In this document: piece by piece, positions 9,479-20,884 of the stretch
How the letters are laid out: each line of letters starts with the position of its first letter
Position numbering within the stretch: position 1 is the stretch's first letter
Origin: Hyaloperonospora brassicae
Taxonomy: Eukaryota; Oomycota; Peronosporomycetes; Peronosporales; Peronosporaceae
Length of the DNA stretch: 64,000 nt
NCBI GenBank assembly: GCA_947650285.1
Contig: CANTFL010000553.1
Coordinates: 1 to 64,000, forward strand
Reading direction: 5' to 3'
Translations under genes and position numbers: made by a program
Notes under the pieces: generated by a model
What the model was told of the DNA's origin: nothing
The model's input: only the letters and a program-made list of their open reading frames with translations
Database searches by the model: none

Positions 9479-12400
9479 TTATTTTTGCGGTAAGGCAGCC
9501 GGGGAGGCCGCGACGATCGGGTCTGTGTCGGTCTGCAAGTACGTGTTAAAAGCTGGCAAGTCGTCAATGAGGCTCATGTCCCCCAACACGTCACCCAAAT
9601 AGTGGTTGCGTCGAGACGCCCGTCGTCGACCTTCTTGCAGGCCAGTGCTGGACAGCAGACACCCCACCATTGGCATGTAGTCGAGGGTGAATCGCGGTTC
9701 CGAGGTCCCGCATCTGCGACAGATAGACAGCCAGCCACACAGCGTGAGGTGACAATGACCAGCATAGGAGTGGCACTCGAGATCAACACGCACGCACCCT
9801 TTGTATGCAAGTGGGAGCTCGAACTTCATCTTCAGCGCCGCTAGCTCCGTCTGGTGATAATGTCGTCTAGAAGCTGCGAGAGCACTGTCTAATGTTCGCT
9901 GCACGCATGTAGAGGCGACGAGTCCTTCGTGCTGCATAAGGGACGCGCCAAGAGAACTTGCTGATGATCCTAGCGTCTGAAGGCTCGAACGTCTCAGCTC
10001 CAGCGCAGCAAGATGTCGACGCTCGCGGTGGAAGAACGAATCCTGCTATGCAGTCGGACAAAACACTCGTTGTTAGAGTGAACAAGCGACCAGATCGACA
10101 GCTGCGTGTACCTCAGTGTCGTCGTCGTCGCCGTCATGTCCAGTTGCCAAAGCTGGTGCCATCCACACTTCTGCAACCGAAACAGCATCCATGATCTGCG
10201 CTAATTCTGCCATCGCATCAACGTCCACTTGCTTCTCTTTACGGCTTTTGCCACCAAGAGACTGTCTCTCTGATCCAGAAGAAGCTTCTGCGAGCTCAGC
10301 TAGTAGATTGCTCGTTAGTGCATCGAAGGACGAGCCCCCTGTCGTCCACAAAGTCCAAGCAGGAACATCGACATGCGACGTATCCTTCTTGTCGACAACG
10401 CCCTGCCAACGCCATTGTGTCTTCTTGCTTGCATCGGACACCGGCAAATTGGCCTCGAGAAAATGCAGCGAGCGACGGACATCTCGCTTGAAAAAGTTGC
10501 CCAGCGCATCAATGAGTGACGGTGCCAACTGCAGTCCTTCGATGAAGGCTACCAGACGCATCCAAGTCGCAAACTCGTCCATGGATGGCTTGCGGAGCTC
10601 GCGACATAGCCGTCCGGGCTTAGCAGGGAATGCATCTGGCAACTGCGTGCACGTTACAACAATTGGACACTTTGCATGCTTGGCGATGGAGCACACGGCA
10701 CTGAGGAAGCCTTTGTCTTCGTCAAAGATCAGGTCTGCATCCTCAAACATCACAAGTGACAATGACGCTGCTGTGGGCTGCTCCAAACTCTTGCGGCTTG
10801 TAGAGTGTCTCCTCCTCTTTTTCTTGTGCTTCGTTTTCTTCATGCCGGCCTTTGCACCCACGTGCAGCACCCGAGCTGACTGCGTAGCTTCACCTGCAAG
10901 TTCCACAACGCTCTTTCCAGAACGATTCTGGGCGGCGTTGATCTCAATGATCTCGTAGCCCAGCTCCTCGGCACATGCATACACGGCTGCAGATTTGCCT
11001 GCGCCCGACTCGCCTTCCAGAATAAACAAACGGCACAGATCACCAACCTCATCGTCACTATCGCTGTCGCCATCCTCGAACGAAAACAGCTCTGACTCGA
11101 GGCAATTCAGCTTTTCCCGATCACCACCACCGACCTTCCAAGCACTCAGCCATGATGACAGTGTGTGAAGCGCTTCGCAATTGCCAACAAGACCACTAGC
11201 ATTTACCGGCAAGTAGCGGTCTACTAAAGACAAGTTCTGCTCGCGATCCAAACGTCTCGTCCTCGCCAGTTCGAGCCCCTCAAGGAGCTCGCGCACTCGT
11301 TTCTCACGCATCCCATGCGTCTCAACTAACTCATCAATCAACAGTGTTTCCCTTTTCATCAGCTCTGCCATAGCCGCGTCTGCATTCTCCGCTGGACGTG
11401 GAGAGGTAACATCGATACATTCGACAACCTGAGCTGGTAAGCTGGAGGCGTCCAAGTGCTCACGAAACCAAAACTGCTCACAGAACGAAGACTCGGTGGC
11501 TACTTGCCCATTCATTGCTGCTTTTAGCTGATCCATCACGCCGTCCGTCAACTTGCTTCCTCTTGCTCCATCGTCATCAGCAACTATTACCGCCGAGGGC
11601 TTATCGACTGCAGGTACGACTCGCTTTGGTGGCGACACGCCAATAACGGTTCTGTCTACATCTCCTGCCTCTACACACGCGATCAACACGTGCTGCACCT
11701 CGGGAAATAGCGGAAATGGCTTCCCCCAGCGACCACCCCCATTTGTACTCTGCCGTTGCTTCGTCTCACCATCTCCTTGCATTTCAACAGCTCCATCATC
11801 GTCTTCGACAGAACTACCGCTTGGCTTGATACAAGCTCGCGCTTGAAAAAACGGACTAGCCGTTTTGCCGGCAAAGAAAGCAAGATCTTTCTCACGTGTC
11901 TGTCGAAGCTGTGCCCGAAACAACGACACGGTCTCGATCTCTTGCAGCTGCTTTTTCTCTTGCTCGCTCAGAAAGAACGACTGAGCCGTCTTGGCCACAC
12001 TTGGTGAGCTTGTCGTCGAGTCGCCCTTCCCACACGCCAACGTCTTGAGTTTCCTGTTCATCTCTAACTTTCTCTTGCGTCCACTCGTTGTCGCATTCCC
12101 TTCTTCGACTTTCTTCTTTGTCGACGGAGGTGGGGTCAAAAACGAAGCCGCCTCGTTCCTCGCAGCCACAGCATCCAGCAACTTTTGCTGCTGCTGGACT
12201 ATCTCCGCCCGCACAACTGCCTGTCGCTTCGGCCGCCCAGAGCTCATCCGAGCAGTCGAAACACCCTCTTCCATCATGCAGCGATCGACCCCCGCAACTG
12301 CCTCCACCCCCACCCTCTCTGCTCTCGTCTTCCCGCTCCTCTCATTGCTCCCCCGCTTCACCTCCTCGTCCTTCTTCTTTTCCTCCTCCTCCTCCTCACC

Positions 12401-12862
12401 AGTCTCCACCACCTCTGCAGCAGCTCCACAAACAGCAGCCACCGCATCATCTCCGTCCACCGCCTCTCCCTCTTCCGTCGCAATAGCGTCACACACAGCC
12501 GTTGGCGGCATGCAAAAGCGCGCAATCGACGGCTGCGACGCGTCCACTCGTGCGCCTGCGCCTCTGCGAGGCGCTCGCGCTCTCTTCCGCCAACTTCGTC
12601 TCGACCAATGCGCTCGCTCGTCAAACTCGACGTCGTCCGCCTCGCTGTCGATCTCCTCGACGAGCGCGCGCGTCTCGACGCTCATGGGCGGCGTCGTCTC
12701 TCGGGCGCACAACTGGGCAAAGCCAATGTCCAGCGGCAGGTGGGCGCTCGAGCGCAGAGTGGCCGCGTGCTCGCACTCTTGCTGCCGACGGTCGGAGGCG
12801 GTGGGGGCGGAGCACGCCGACAGGCGGCCGCTCAGCCAAGAAGCCAAGCCGTGCGACGCCAT
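9479..12862 (-). CDS. ATAD5/Elg1-type RFC-like AAA+ ATPase (PCNA unloader)
   Basis: Three exons: 12862-10112, 10042-9798 and 9713-9479, with introns of 69 and 84 nt, giving 1076 residues from the first ATG. The AAA+ core has Walker A GESGAGKSAAVYACAEELG near residue 615, the ATAD5-typical EINAAQNRSGKSVVEL that follows it, a Walker B-like MFEDADLIF near 705, and VVTCTQLPDAF sensor-1 region. The last exon has LDYMPMVGCLL with a following basic stretch, like the DYLPYxRTIC motif of ATAD5. The long low-complexity acidic and Ser-rich N-terminus includes QPSIARFC (about residue 109), a weak PIP-box candidate. Family role: the large subunit with RFC2-5 that removes PCNA from chromatin after replication. 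Non-ATG codons extend the frame nine residues upstream; I did not use them. Confidence 0.88.
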
Positions 12863-12880
12863 GGCGCGCAATAAAGTGCC

Positions 12881-12905
12881 TCCCGCCAAAAACGAATAAA
12901 CGCGT
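12881..12905 (-). promoter_or_regulatory. E2F-like and ACGCGT sites just upstream of the ATAD5-like start
   Basis: On the minus strand the sequence 19-28 bp before the ATG reads TTTGGCGGGA, a textbook E2F/DP core. A palindromic ACGCGT (the MluI cell-cycle box of fungi) follows at 12900-12905. S-phase control would suit a PCNA unloader. Function is inferred from motif only. Confidence 0.45.
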
Positions 12906-13210
12906 CAAAAAAGGCGTTTGGCCCGAAAGAGCTACTTCACCGACGGGTTGTGCAAGCTGCTTTTTATATCCAGCACTTTTGGAGGCAGGCGCGACGACAG
13001 AGACATACGGCTGCTTGTTCATGATAGTGAACGTGGCTCGCAAAAGAATAGGGAAAAACTCCGTCGTGTGTGCTACCGATTGGTATTTGGTACCCTCGAG
13101 TGCTTCGCTGTTACTTAGCCAGCAAGTAAACCCACCGCCAGGAACACCAACGGCAGCGACAGCAATACCACGTGTCCCTCGTCGGTAAAGCTGCAGAAAC
13201 ACTCATAGCC
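12906..13210. other. Intergenic between ATAD5-like start and SS18-like 3' end
   Basis: Roughly 300 bp with no recognised coding segment. A 193-residue minus frame spanning 12621-13202 mostly overlaps the ATAD5 N-terminus in another frame and has no family features. Confidence 0.5.
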
Positions 13211-14444
13211 CTAGTGACCCATTGGCATCGATTGCTGGGGCATCGCCGAGCTTGGCTGAGGCATGGCCATACTCTGTGGCGGCATGGCCATGCTTTGCTG
13301 GGGCATCGCCATGCTCTGATGCGGCATGCTTTGCATGCTCTGCTGTTGAGGCATCCCTTGCGTCGCTGTGTTCACGCGCTGCATCTGCTGCGACGGAGGC
13401 ATCATGCTGTAGCCTTGAGGAGGGACTTGATACCCCATGTTTGGCACCATACCACCCCGGTTGTCTGCATAGCTCGTGGAATTCGGCAAGCCATTGTTCA
13501 TTCGAATAGGATGGGACATTGGCCCATTGCCGGGAGCGGCGTAAGGCATGCCGCCATTAGCATACCGCTGTTGTTGTTGTTGTTGCTGTTGTTGCTGCTG
13601 TTGCTGCTGCTGCTGCTGTTGTTGTTGTTGAGCCATCGGGTTCATTTGTCCATATTGCTGAGCCATCATGGGGTTCAACCGTGCCTGGTATTGGGCCTGG
13701 GCGTATGCTTGCGCCTGGGCTTGAGCCTGCGCTTGAAGTCGCGCTTGGGCCTGAGCTTGCGCCTGAGCTTGGGCTCTTGCCTGTGCTTGAGCCTGAGCCT
13801 GTGCTTGATATTGGGCTTGATTGCCCATGGGCATCTGCATCATTCCTGCTCCAGCATACTGCTGTTGTTGCTGCTGCTGATGCCGCTGCTGTTGCTGTAG
13901 CTGCCGTTGCTGTTGTTGCTGCTGCTGGTGTCGCTGTTGCTGTTGTTGCTGTTGTTGCTGCTGTTGTTTCTGTGACATTTGGGACTGTCCATAGACCTGT
14001 GGCGGGCGCGGAGACGTCTCGGACGACTCGTCGGCCCACTTGGCCAGCGTCATGAGGTTCTTGTTAAGAATCTTGCGCTTCTTGTCCAGTTTCTCCGTGA
14101 ATTCCCCCATCTGCGCCGTCCCTTTGCCATGTTTGATCTGCGTGTTCAGCTCAATGATCTCGACAATGAGACTCGAGTTTTCGTCCAGCATGGCCTACAG
14201 AGCCCCCCCCCGCCACACAAACACAGACAGACAGAGCTCTGATATTAGAGACAGCGTAGAGAGACAGAGTAAAGAGAGAGGACAAGGAAACGCACGACAA
14301 GCCGCCGACACCCAAAGACAAGTGACGTACCTGAATCTGCTCGGTACTAATCTGCTTCGTCTCGTGCTGCTGCTGTTGCTGATACTGCTGCGGCACTGCG
14401 TACGTGCGAGTCATCGCCATCGGCACTGCGGCCGTCATGTCCAT
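13211..14444 (-). CDS. SS18/GIF-type transcriptional coactivator (SSXT domain, poly-Q)
   Basis: Two exons, 14444-14331 and 14194-13211, with a 136-nt GT-AG intron, giving 365 residues. Exon 1 starts MDMTAAVPMAMTRTY, has a short Gln run and ends TEQIQ; exon 2 continues AMLDENSSLIVEII and then NKNLMTLAKWAD. Together they form the SSXT domain (I-Q-x-M-L-D-x-N-x-x-L-I ... N-L-x-x-L-A-x-x-A-D). The remainder is low complexity: long CAG/CAA Gln runs, Ala-Gln repeats (about 13690-13830) and Met-Pro-Gln-Ser repeats at the C-terminus. In animals SS18 is a BAF (SWI/SNF) subunit and in plants GIF partners GRF factors, so a nuclear coactivator role is likely. Head to head with mL59. Confidence 0.88.
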
Positions 14445-14490
14445 TATCGTGTACGTCCTATGTCGGATTGTGGGGCAACGCAGTTGCGAC

Positions 14491-14590
14491 CGGATTGGCG
14501 GAAAAGATCTGCAATCGGATTGGCGGAAAAGATCTGCGATCGGATTGGCGGAAAAGATCTGCGATCGGATTGGCGGAAAAGATCTGGCGC
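14491..14590. repeat. Four tandem 25-bp promoter repeats with ATTGG and E2F-like core
   Basis: Units at 14491-14515, 14516-14540, 14541-14565 and 14566-14590 (the last diverges after AGATCT). Each contains ATTGGCGGAAAAGATCTGC, joining an inverted CCAAT pentamer to GGCGGAAA (reverse TTTCCGCC, E2F-like) and an AGATCT. They fill half of the 191-bp spacer between the divergent SS18-like and mL59-like start codons, so they probably form a compound bidirectional regulatory array. Another possible E2F-type site (GGCGCAAA) follows near 14610. Confidence 0.75.
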
Positions 14591-14635
14591 CATTTGACTG
14601 GCGCAAACCCGACAAAGCACCGACGGCGCGACCCC

Positions 14636-15129
14636 ATGAGCGGCATGCAGCGGTTCCTCCGACTGAGTGCGGCCGAGGCCGAAGCCGCGATGCAGCCCAC
14701 GCTCGTGGCCGGCAAGTGGAAGCAGCCGCTGCTCTCTGGTCGGAAGGTGGCACTGGTGAAGAAGCACGCGGCCCGCAACGGTCTTTTGGGGACGTGGGAA
14801 GCAGGCAAAGGCGGCTGGCTCGAGACGTGGGACCGACCCCAGCAGCACCACGTGATGCGGCCACCGAAGGGCCACAAGAACCAGCGCAATGAGTTTGATC
14901 GGTACGTGATGGCGCTGCTAGTGTTGTTGTGGTTGTTGTTGTTGTTGTGTGTGGAAAGTCGTGGAGGTCTGACGTTGGTGTGTTTTTGCTGCGTGGGGAT
15001 AGCGTCAAGAAGGTGCAGGCAGCGATGGCAGCGATGCCTGGCAAGATTGCTGACCACAAGAAGGCGGTCAAGCAGGCAAAGCCGCTGAAAGGGCTGTACA
15101 AGTGGCTCAATGAGACGGACCCGTATTAG
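14636..15129 (+). CDS. mL59-like mitochondrial ribosomal protein
   Basis: Two exons, 14636-14901 and 15003-15129, with a 101-nt GT-AG intron rich in TTG, giving 130 residues. Exon 1 encodes an N-terminal helix, then KWKQPLLSGRKVALVKKHAARNGLLGTWE, resembling the mL59 (yeast YmL25) signature of a basic Lys/Arg-Lys segment after a K-W-x-x-P-x-x-S-x-R start. Exon 2 encodes a Lys-rich helix and ends LYKWLNETDPY. Small, very basic and likely mitochondrial. The family assignment rests on one motif plus size; a different mitoribosomal or RNA-binding protein is possible. Confidence 0.6.
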
Positions 15130-16004
15130 GTTGCGAGACAGACGCAGCAGGTGGAACTTGGTCATTGGAGTAATTGCAAGGCAATCAAAGACACGCGTTC
15201 ACTGCTTTGTCAGACTTACGCACTAGCTGCACTTGCAGTGAACGACCTTTCAACGAAATGGAGTCGCAAAAAAAACATGTTTAGCCCCCAAAAATTAGCG
15301 AGCCCTTGCAAAGTGTGTTCAGGTCGTTCTCAATGATACAAGGTGTAGTTGTGTCCGTGCAACTTGGCCCTGTCTCAATCAATAACGCCTCTTGTAGTAA
15401 CCGCTATCCTGTCATCTCCACAATGGTTTTTGCTTGAAGGTTGCGTTCGCTAGAGCCATCTCAAAGCAAAGCAATAAGCGCTGCCATGGAGGATCGACGG
15501 CAAGTGCAGGAGACCTTTGCCTCTGGCGCTGGGTACTCTCGGAAAATAGGAGTCAAAAAGGCCTTCTTTGACGACACCTTGTGCCGAACCTTAACGTAAC
15601 GCGACTTCTCTGGGCTGATGCTGCAGCGTCGCGAGTTGACCCAACAGTGGTATCTGTGAAGTACCCGTATTGATCCAAATCATGTGCTACGCGCGTATCG
15701 CCATGGGTTTTCGGTGCTTTCCGTTAAATTTGGGATGGGTCTTACGACCAAATGTACTGGCGTGAAAACTAAACAAAGCTTGGAAAGCAAAGCCAGTAAA
15801 ACGCTACCGGATAGATGTGCGACGGCAACCCTTATAATGGACAAGATGTAGCAGAGCCACATGTATCATTAGCATAAGAAGTCAAGTGTTGGGGAGCTGC
15901 GTTGCTTCCGTGTTCTATTGAACTGGCTGAACACGTCGCGGAATGTTTGCTGTCACGCAGGACTTAAACTTGCTCTGTTAGGGTCTTGCATCATCCGAAA
16001 CGTT
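15130..16004. other. Boundary between the housekeeping block and the repeat-rich region
   Basis: About 870 bp with no ORF of note. It carries the mL59 3' flank and ends at the CGTT target site of element I. Confidence 0.5.
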
Positions 16005-16228
16005 TGACACAACTGCACCTCACTGAGGCTCTGATGTCCAATGTGCAGTTGGGATCGATGGCAGTTGACAGGATGGATGGATTAAGATATTATGACGCGC
16101 TGTCAGTTAGGCACGGTAGAGCCGTCCTGCTCGATAAAGCATCCGCACGTTTACCCCGTACTCCACTAGTCCCTCTCAAGCAAGGCGAAGCGGAACCGAT
16201 CACCCCTCTGCAAGCCACGCGTGCGTCA
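16005..16228 (+). repeat. Element I 5' LTR
   Basis: 224 bp, begins TGACACAACTGCACC and ends GTGCGTCA. Same length as the 3' copy. Confidence 0.93.
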
Positions 16229-16283
16229 TTTTGATATATCAAATATGATCTACATCGGATAAGGGACACGAGCGTTCTTTAGC

Positions 16284-17746
16284 ATGGGCCACCAAAACGA
16301 AGACGGATATGCCACCTACATAATGGTGATAGCACCAGCAACTGCCGACCTCCCAGCGGAGACGGCAATTATCAAGATAAAGAAATTCTCTAACGGGTCC
16401 CCACGAGAATGGCTCCGCTGCAGCAACCAGTTTCGCAGCCTCACCCGGAAAAAGCAGTGGACAGACGAACTGAAAGCACGTAACATTGTCGCGCTCATTG
16501 ACGGCGATCTTGCAACTGAGTTGAAGTGCTCGCACAAGAGGCAGTTAGCTTAAGCAAGACTTTCGACCAGTTTTACACGGAAGTGGGGCTATTGAATATC
16601 CCATACGACTACAGCGAAGATCTGGAAAATGAGCTGTGGACGATGGTGAAGCACAGAGACGAGACGGTGCCCAAGTTCTCGCAGCGACTCCACGAAAATA
16701 TCTGGTTGTTGGCTGAGTTGCCGCAGGATGCCGAAGAGATTTTATAGGTCCAGCAATGCCGTTGCTTTAAGTGCGGAATGCTACGAACATGGCAAGATAA
16801 ATAGACTGCAGCATTCGTTGTGTATGACCAGCTCACTGAATTGGTGTTTTACTTCACGCAGATCGAAAAAGCTGAGCGACAGCTCGCCTCCCGCGATAGA
16901 AACGCAGACAAATGACGGGAACAGCAATGCGCAAAAACGAAACCAGCACAAGACTCAAATTTACCAAAAAGGATTCAAGAACCGGCGAGAAGGGAACAAG
17001 GAAAAGACGAATGGTCCTAAAGACAATCGCGAGCGAGACAATTGGTGTTCACTTCGTAAGACTGCGTCGCACAATACCAGAGACTGCTACACCTTAAAGA
17101 AAAGGGAGGCTGAAGAGAGCAAGAGCGCTGATGTTCAACTTCGAGCAAATTGCAAGGAAAATCGAAAGTACCCACGTGTGTCACGAAAAGCTGATTCGAC
17201 ATCCAGATCCGGGTCCGATCTGGATGCAACCGAAGAAGATCACAAACTAACATTCGTCGGCTTGGTTGAAAAGAACAAGCTGCCTACAAGTGCACCGTTG
17301 CGCATAAGTGTCGAGCTACAGCGAAGACAAGAACCGGTAGAAGCCCTGCTTGACAGTGGAGCCTCAAAGAGCATCATCAATGGGGTGACGCTCGCAACTG
17401 TTGTGAAGATGGGAAGAAACTACTTTTCAGTCTTTGCAACTGCATTCGACACGACGCGCGGCTCAATTACAAGCAACGGAACGGTGGTGACGAAATTCTA
17501 TTTCCCCCAGCTCAAACCTGACAACATACCAACACATAATTTGAAGTGATAAATGATAGCAGCGACAGCATGGTGATCGGCAGAGGCATCATGAACGCGC
17601 TAGGATTGATTTTTAACTTCAAAGACAAGGTGGTGCAGTGGGAAGAATGTGTGCTCCGACTAAACACGGGGCAGAATAAGGACAGACAAGGCTTGGTCGG
17701 ACAAGAAGAAGTCGAATTTTCTGATGAGTCGAAGGAAGCCAACTAA
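16284..17746 (+). pseudogene. Element I gag-protease remnant
   Basis: Capsid-like helices are split over at least three frames (16284-16553, 16526-16747, 16728-17549). A degenerate zinc knuckle (WCSLRKTASHNTRDC) keeps the SH-N-T-R-D-C end but has lost one Cys. The aspartic protease motif ALLDSGASKS lies near 17345, and the domain continues in a shifted frame to 17746. Confidence 0.75.
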
Positions 17747-17849
17747 ATGGCTGTTTCACCCGAAGCACTCCTGCCAGACTATCTCCAATCCGACATAAAG
17801 CTGAAATACTTGGTACTATTGGTAAACTACAAAGAGCTTTAGAACGGGC

Positions 17850-18965
17850 ACCTTGGGCGGATGCGCTTTAGTGACTACGAGCTGCCCATCAAACAGGACT
17901 TCAAACCAGTTCATGCAAAGTACTACCCGATACCACGCAGCCAAGAAAGCAAAGCAAAACAGACGATTGAATGACTCATTTGTGCGAACGTGCTCGAGAA
18001 AATTTTACGACGCAGAAATGGCATTACCTGCGTTTTTTGTTACCAAGCCTGATGGATCGCTGTGACTACTGAATGATTATCGGGGTCTATACAAGTATCT
18101 ACAAAGGATCCCGTAATACGTACCATGCATCAGAGAGATCCTTTTGCGTTCGCCAAACGCACGGTGCTTATCAACCTTTGACGCAAACCACGGATACTAT
18201 GCCCGGCGAATTGATCGCAAAAGTCGCCCTTTCACAGCGTTTTGCTTCCCTTTGGGAAATTTCAGTACAAGCGGTTACCAATGGGTATATCAACGACCCC
18301 AGACGAATACCAAGCCTGCATGGAGCGCATCTTCGGAGACATTGAGTTTGTTATAGCATACCTGGATGATGTGCTTGTGTTTTCTTCCACGACAAAAGAT
18401 CATCTTGATCACTTGCGCATCGTATTTAAGCACTTACAGGCTTATGGTGTTACGCTGAATGGAAAGAAATGTCATATCTTGTGCACAGTGTCGATCACCT
18501 GGGATTTAAGCTGTCCGCTGATGGTACGAAACAGCAAGACAAGAAGATCCAGGCTATTCAGAAAATTGCACTGCCACGTAACCGGAAGGAGCTTGGCCGT
18601 TTCTTAAGCATGATCAATTACTACCGCGACATGATACCGAACGAGACAACAATATGCAAGCCTCTATACCGGTTTACAAGCGCCAAAGTGCCCTTCACAT
18701 GGCTCCCAAGTGGTACGAAGTTCTTTCACGAGAATAAGCGTGCATTTGATGAAGCTGTACTGTAATCGTTTCCAGATTTTGAGAAGCCTTTCGATGTCTA
18801 CACCGATGCTAGCGGGACCCAACTTGGTAAGCTAATTATGCAAACGAATAAGATTTTGGCGCGTTATTCTCGCAGTCTCACTAAGCATGAGACGGATTAT
18901 CTCACCATAAAATTAGAGTCCTATCGATCGTCGAACTCCTACGAAATTACCAAACGATGCTCCTC
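17850..18965 (+). pseudogene. Element I reverse transcriptase / RNase H remnant
   Basis: FFVTKPDGSL (about 18040), then YKRLPMGISTTPDEYQ and the catalytic YLDDVLVFSS (18355-18390), the thumb/connection (FLSMINYYRDMIP) and RNase H start FDVYTDASGTQLG (about 18790). Interrupted by stops and frame changes, with poor conservation after 18900. Confidence 0.8.
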
Positions 18966-19199
18966 GGCTTTCTAGTAGTGGTTCATACTGCTACAAGAAC
19001 TTGATTTATCCGGCTGAAACAAGCCTGCGGGTCAAGCTCTGGAAACTACTGCTGTCCGAATATCGCCTGATCAAAACGTGTAGAAAAGGAGAAAAACATT
19101 GGGGCCGATGTTTTCTCTCGCATGCGATTTCCGACCAGTATAGTCTCCACGCAAAATGATGAAAGCTATGCTTTGAATACGCCGCCCGAGTGTATTATG

Positions 19200-20310
19200 C
19201 ATGGTCCAGTCATTCGCCGGTATTAAGAAGCAGATCCAATGGTTTAAGCTATCAAAGAGTCGTGTCTAGCAGGGAACAAAAATCCCGTATACCAACTAAC
19301 GACACTTTTAGGATGCACGATGGTTGCGTATAAACGCCTTGTAATCGTCCCTGAAAGTTTTCGTGACGACATGATCGGCTGGTACCACATGAATCTCGGT
19401 CACTCAGCGAGTCATCGGCAGTACAAAACAGTGCAAAGCACGTTGTACTGGCCACACATGGAAAATTCTATCATAGACTTCGTACAGCAACGTATCACAT
19501 GCAAGCGAGCCAAGCTACACGGATGCAAACAATATTACGGGATATTACCACCCCGCACCATCAAGCCCGTAAATTCGTTCGATGTTGTCCAAGTTGATTT
19601 CATTGGACCGTACGAACGTGGGTACTACGGCATAACTATGATCTATCAATTAACTCGATGGCTAGAAGTTGATGTACAACCGACCAAGGAATCGCTTATA
19701 GCAGCGGAAAGTTTTGACCGCGAGAAGCTTTGTAGGTACCCATGATTAAAATAAGTCGTGCATGACCGCGAATTAGAATTTGCAAGAGAATAGTTTCAAG
19801 AACTACTGCGCAGTCACGAACTGAAATCCAAGCCGATCACATCACAGAACCCGCAAGCTAATGATATATTTGATCGCGTACATTCGGAGCTCGTAAACGT
19901 CATCCGCTGCCACCCAAATGCAGATTTGACAAAGGTTCTTCATTACGCTGCTTTTGCCGTCCGTGCAGCTACCATAGTGTCCCCGATGCATTTCCAGGTC
20001 AACTTATTTTTAGGCAAGACATGATATCACGCCAGCTACATCGATTAAATTAGAGCTACCTTTTTAGAAACGCCGATTCAAATCTATTCTGCCTGACAAT
20101 ACCCGTGAAAATCGCCAACGTCTCAAGCACTGATACCATCCAGGCAACCACGTGATGCCTCGGCGAACCTATATCGTTTCATGCGGAGACGAAGGAGGTT
20201 TCAGATGGACCTTACCCTATACGGACGGTCCATAACAATGGCATTGTCACCGTCGACAAAGGCGGAACGCTACAGAGACTTTCCGTTCGTCGTATTTTCC
20301 CGTAAAAACC
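19200..20310 (+). pseudogene. Element I integrase remnant
   Basis: The frame 19320-19745 keeps the zinc-binding region (HMNLGHSASHRQYKTVQ, CKRA in place of C-x-x-C) and DVVQVDFIGPY with the first catalytic Asp. Downstream pieces (HFQVNLFLGK, then GNHVMPRRTYIV) are in other frames. Confidence 0.75.
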
Positions 20311-20332
20311 AATTCTACGTCATGGGGGAGTA

Positions 20333-20556
20333 TGACACAACTGCACCTCACTGAGGCTCTGGTGTCTGATGTGCAGTTGGGATCGATGGCAGTTGACAGG
20401 ATGGATGGATTAAGATATTATGACGCGCTGTCAGTTAGGCACGGTAGAGCCATCCTGCTCCATAAAGCATTCGCACGTTTACCCCGTACTGCATTAGTCA
20501 TTCTCAAGCAAGGCAAAGCGGGACCGATCACCTCTCTGCAAGCCACGGGTGTATCA
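20333..20556 (+). repeat. Element I 3' LTR
   Basis: 224 bp, preceded by the purine tract GGGGGAG at 20324-20330, which is the likely polypurine tract. Ends GTGTATCA followed by CGTT. Confidence 0.93.
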
Positions 20557-20884
20557 CGTTCTGTGGTAGTCATGTGAACGTAGACACAAACAGAACGAAA
20601 CAGTACACGCAATGCAGCGGTACGTTGCTCTCCGATAGGAAGTATGCATTGGCTGTACTTTTCAGAATTTGTGACACTGGGGCAATTTTTCTTCGCCTGC
20701 TGAGCTCAAGTGGCTAGCGCCACCATCAGATATAATTTTTGTTGTCGTTGCCAGCACTGTCTGGATCTTGCTTGCAGAACATTGGAGGATACGAGGTCGA
20801 AGAGCGCTTCATTTTCGATAATTTTTGTGTAAAGCAAACACGCTGAGCACATCCCATGCACTCAAAAGATTCAGCAATCCTGGC
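20557..20884. other. Spacer between elements I and A+
   Basis: 328 bp, no gene seen. It includes the CGTT duplication at the left and the CTGGC duplication (20880-20884) at the right. Confidence 0.6.

Larger units (their letters stand above)
16005..20556 (+). mobile_element. Element I: old full-length Ty3/Gypsy LTR retrotransposon
   Basis: 4552 bp bounded by two 224-bp LTRs (TG...CA) and a 4-bp direct duplication CGTT (16001-16004 and 20557-20560). I count about 16 differences between the LTRs (roughly 93 percent identity), so it is an old insertion. The order gag, protease, RT, RNase H, integrase is Ty3/Gypsy. All frames are broken. No chromodomain or antisense ORF was seen. Confidence 0.93.

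Noticed and set aside
9479..9937. Separate 152-residue gene at the ATAD5-like 3' end
   Set aside because: Splice sites and the DYMPM...C motif show it is exons 2-3 of the ATAD5-like gene with the intron read through.
12185..13188. Overlapping plus-strand frames opposite the ATAD5-like N-terminus
   Set aside because: Pro/Ser/Arg-rich low complexity, no domain; explained by the acidic and Arg-rich coding strand.
13172..13900. Leu/His-rich plus-strand ORF
   Set aside because: Translation of the antisense of Gln repeats in the SS18-like gene; low complexity only.
14491..14590. CRISPR-like array
   Set aside because: Units are contiguous without unique spacers, and the genome is eukaryotic; better explained as a promoter tandem repeat.
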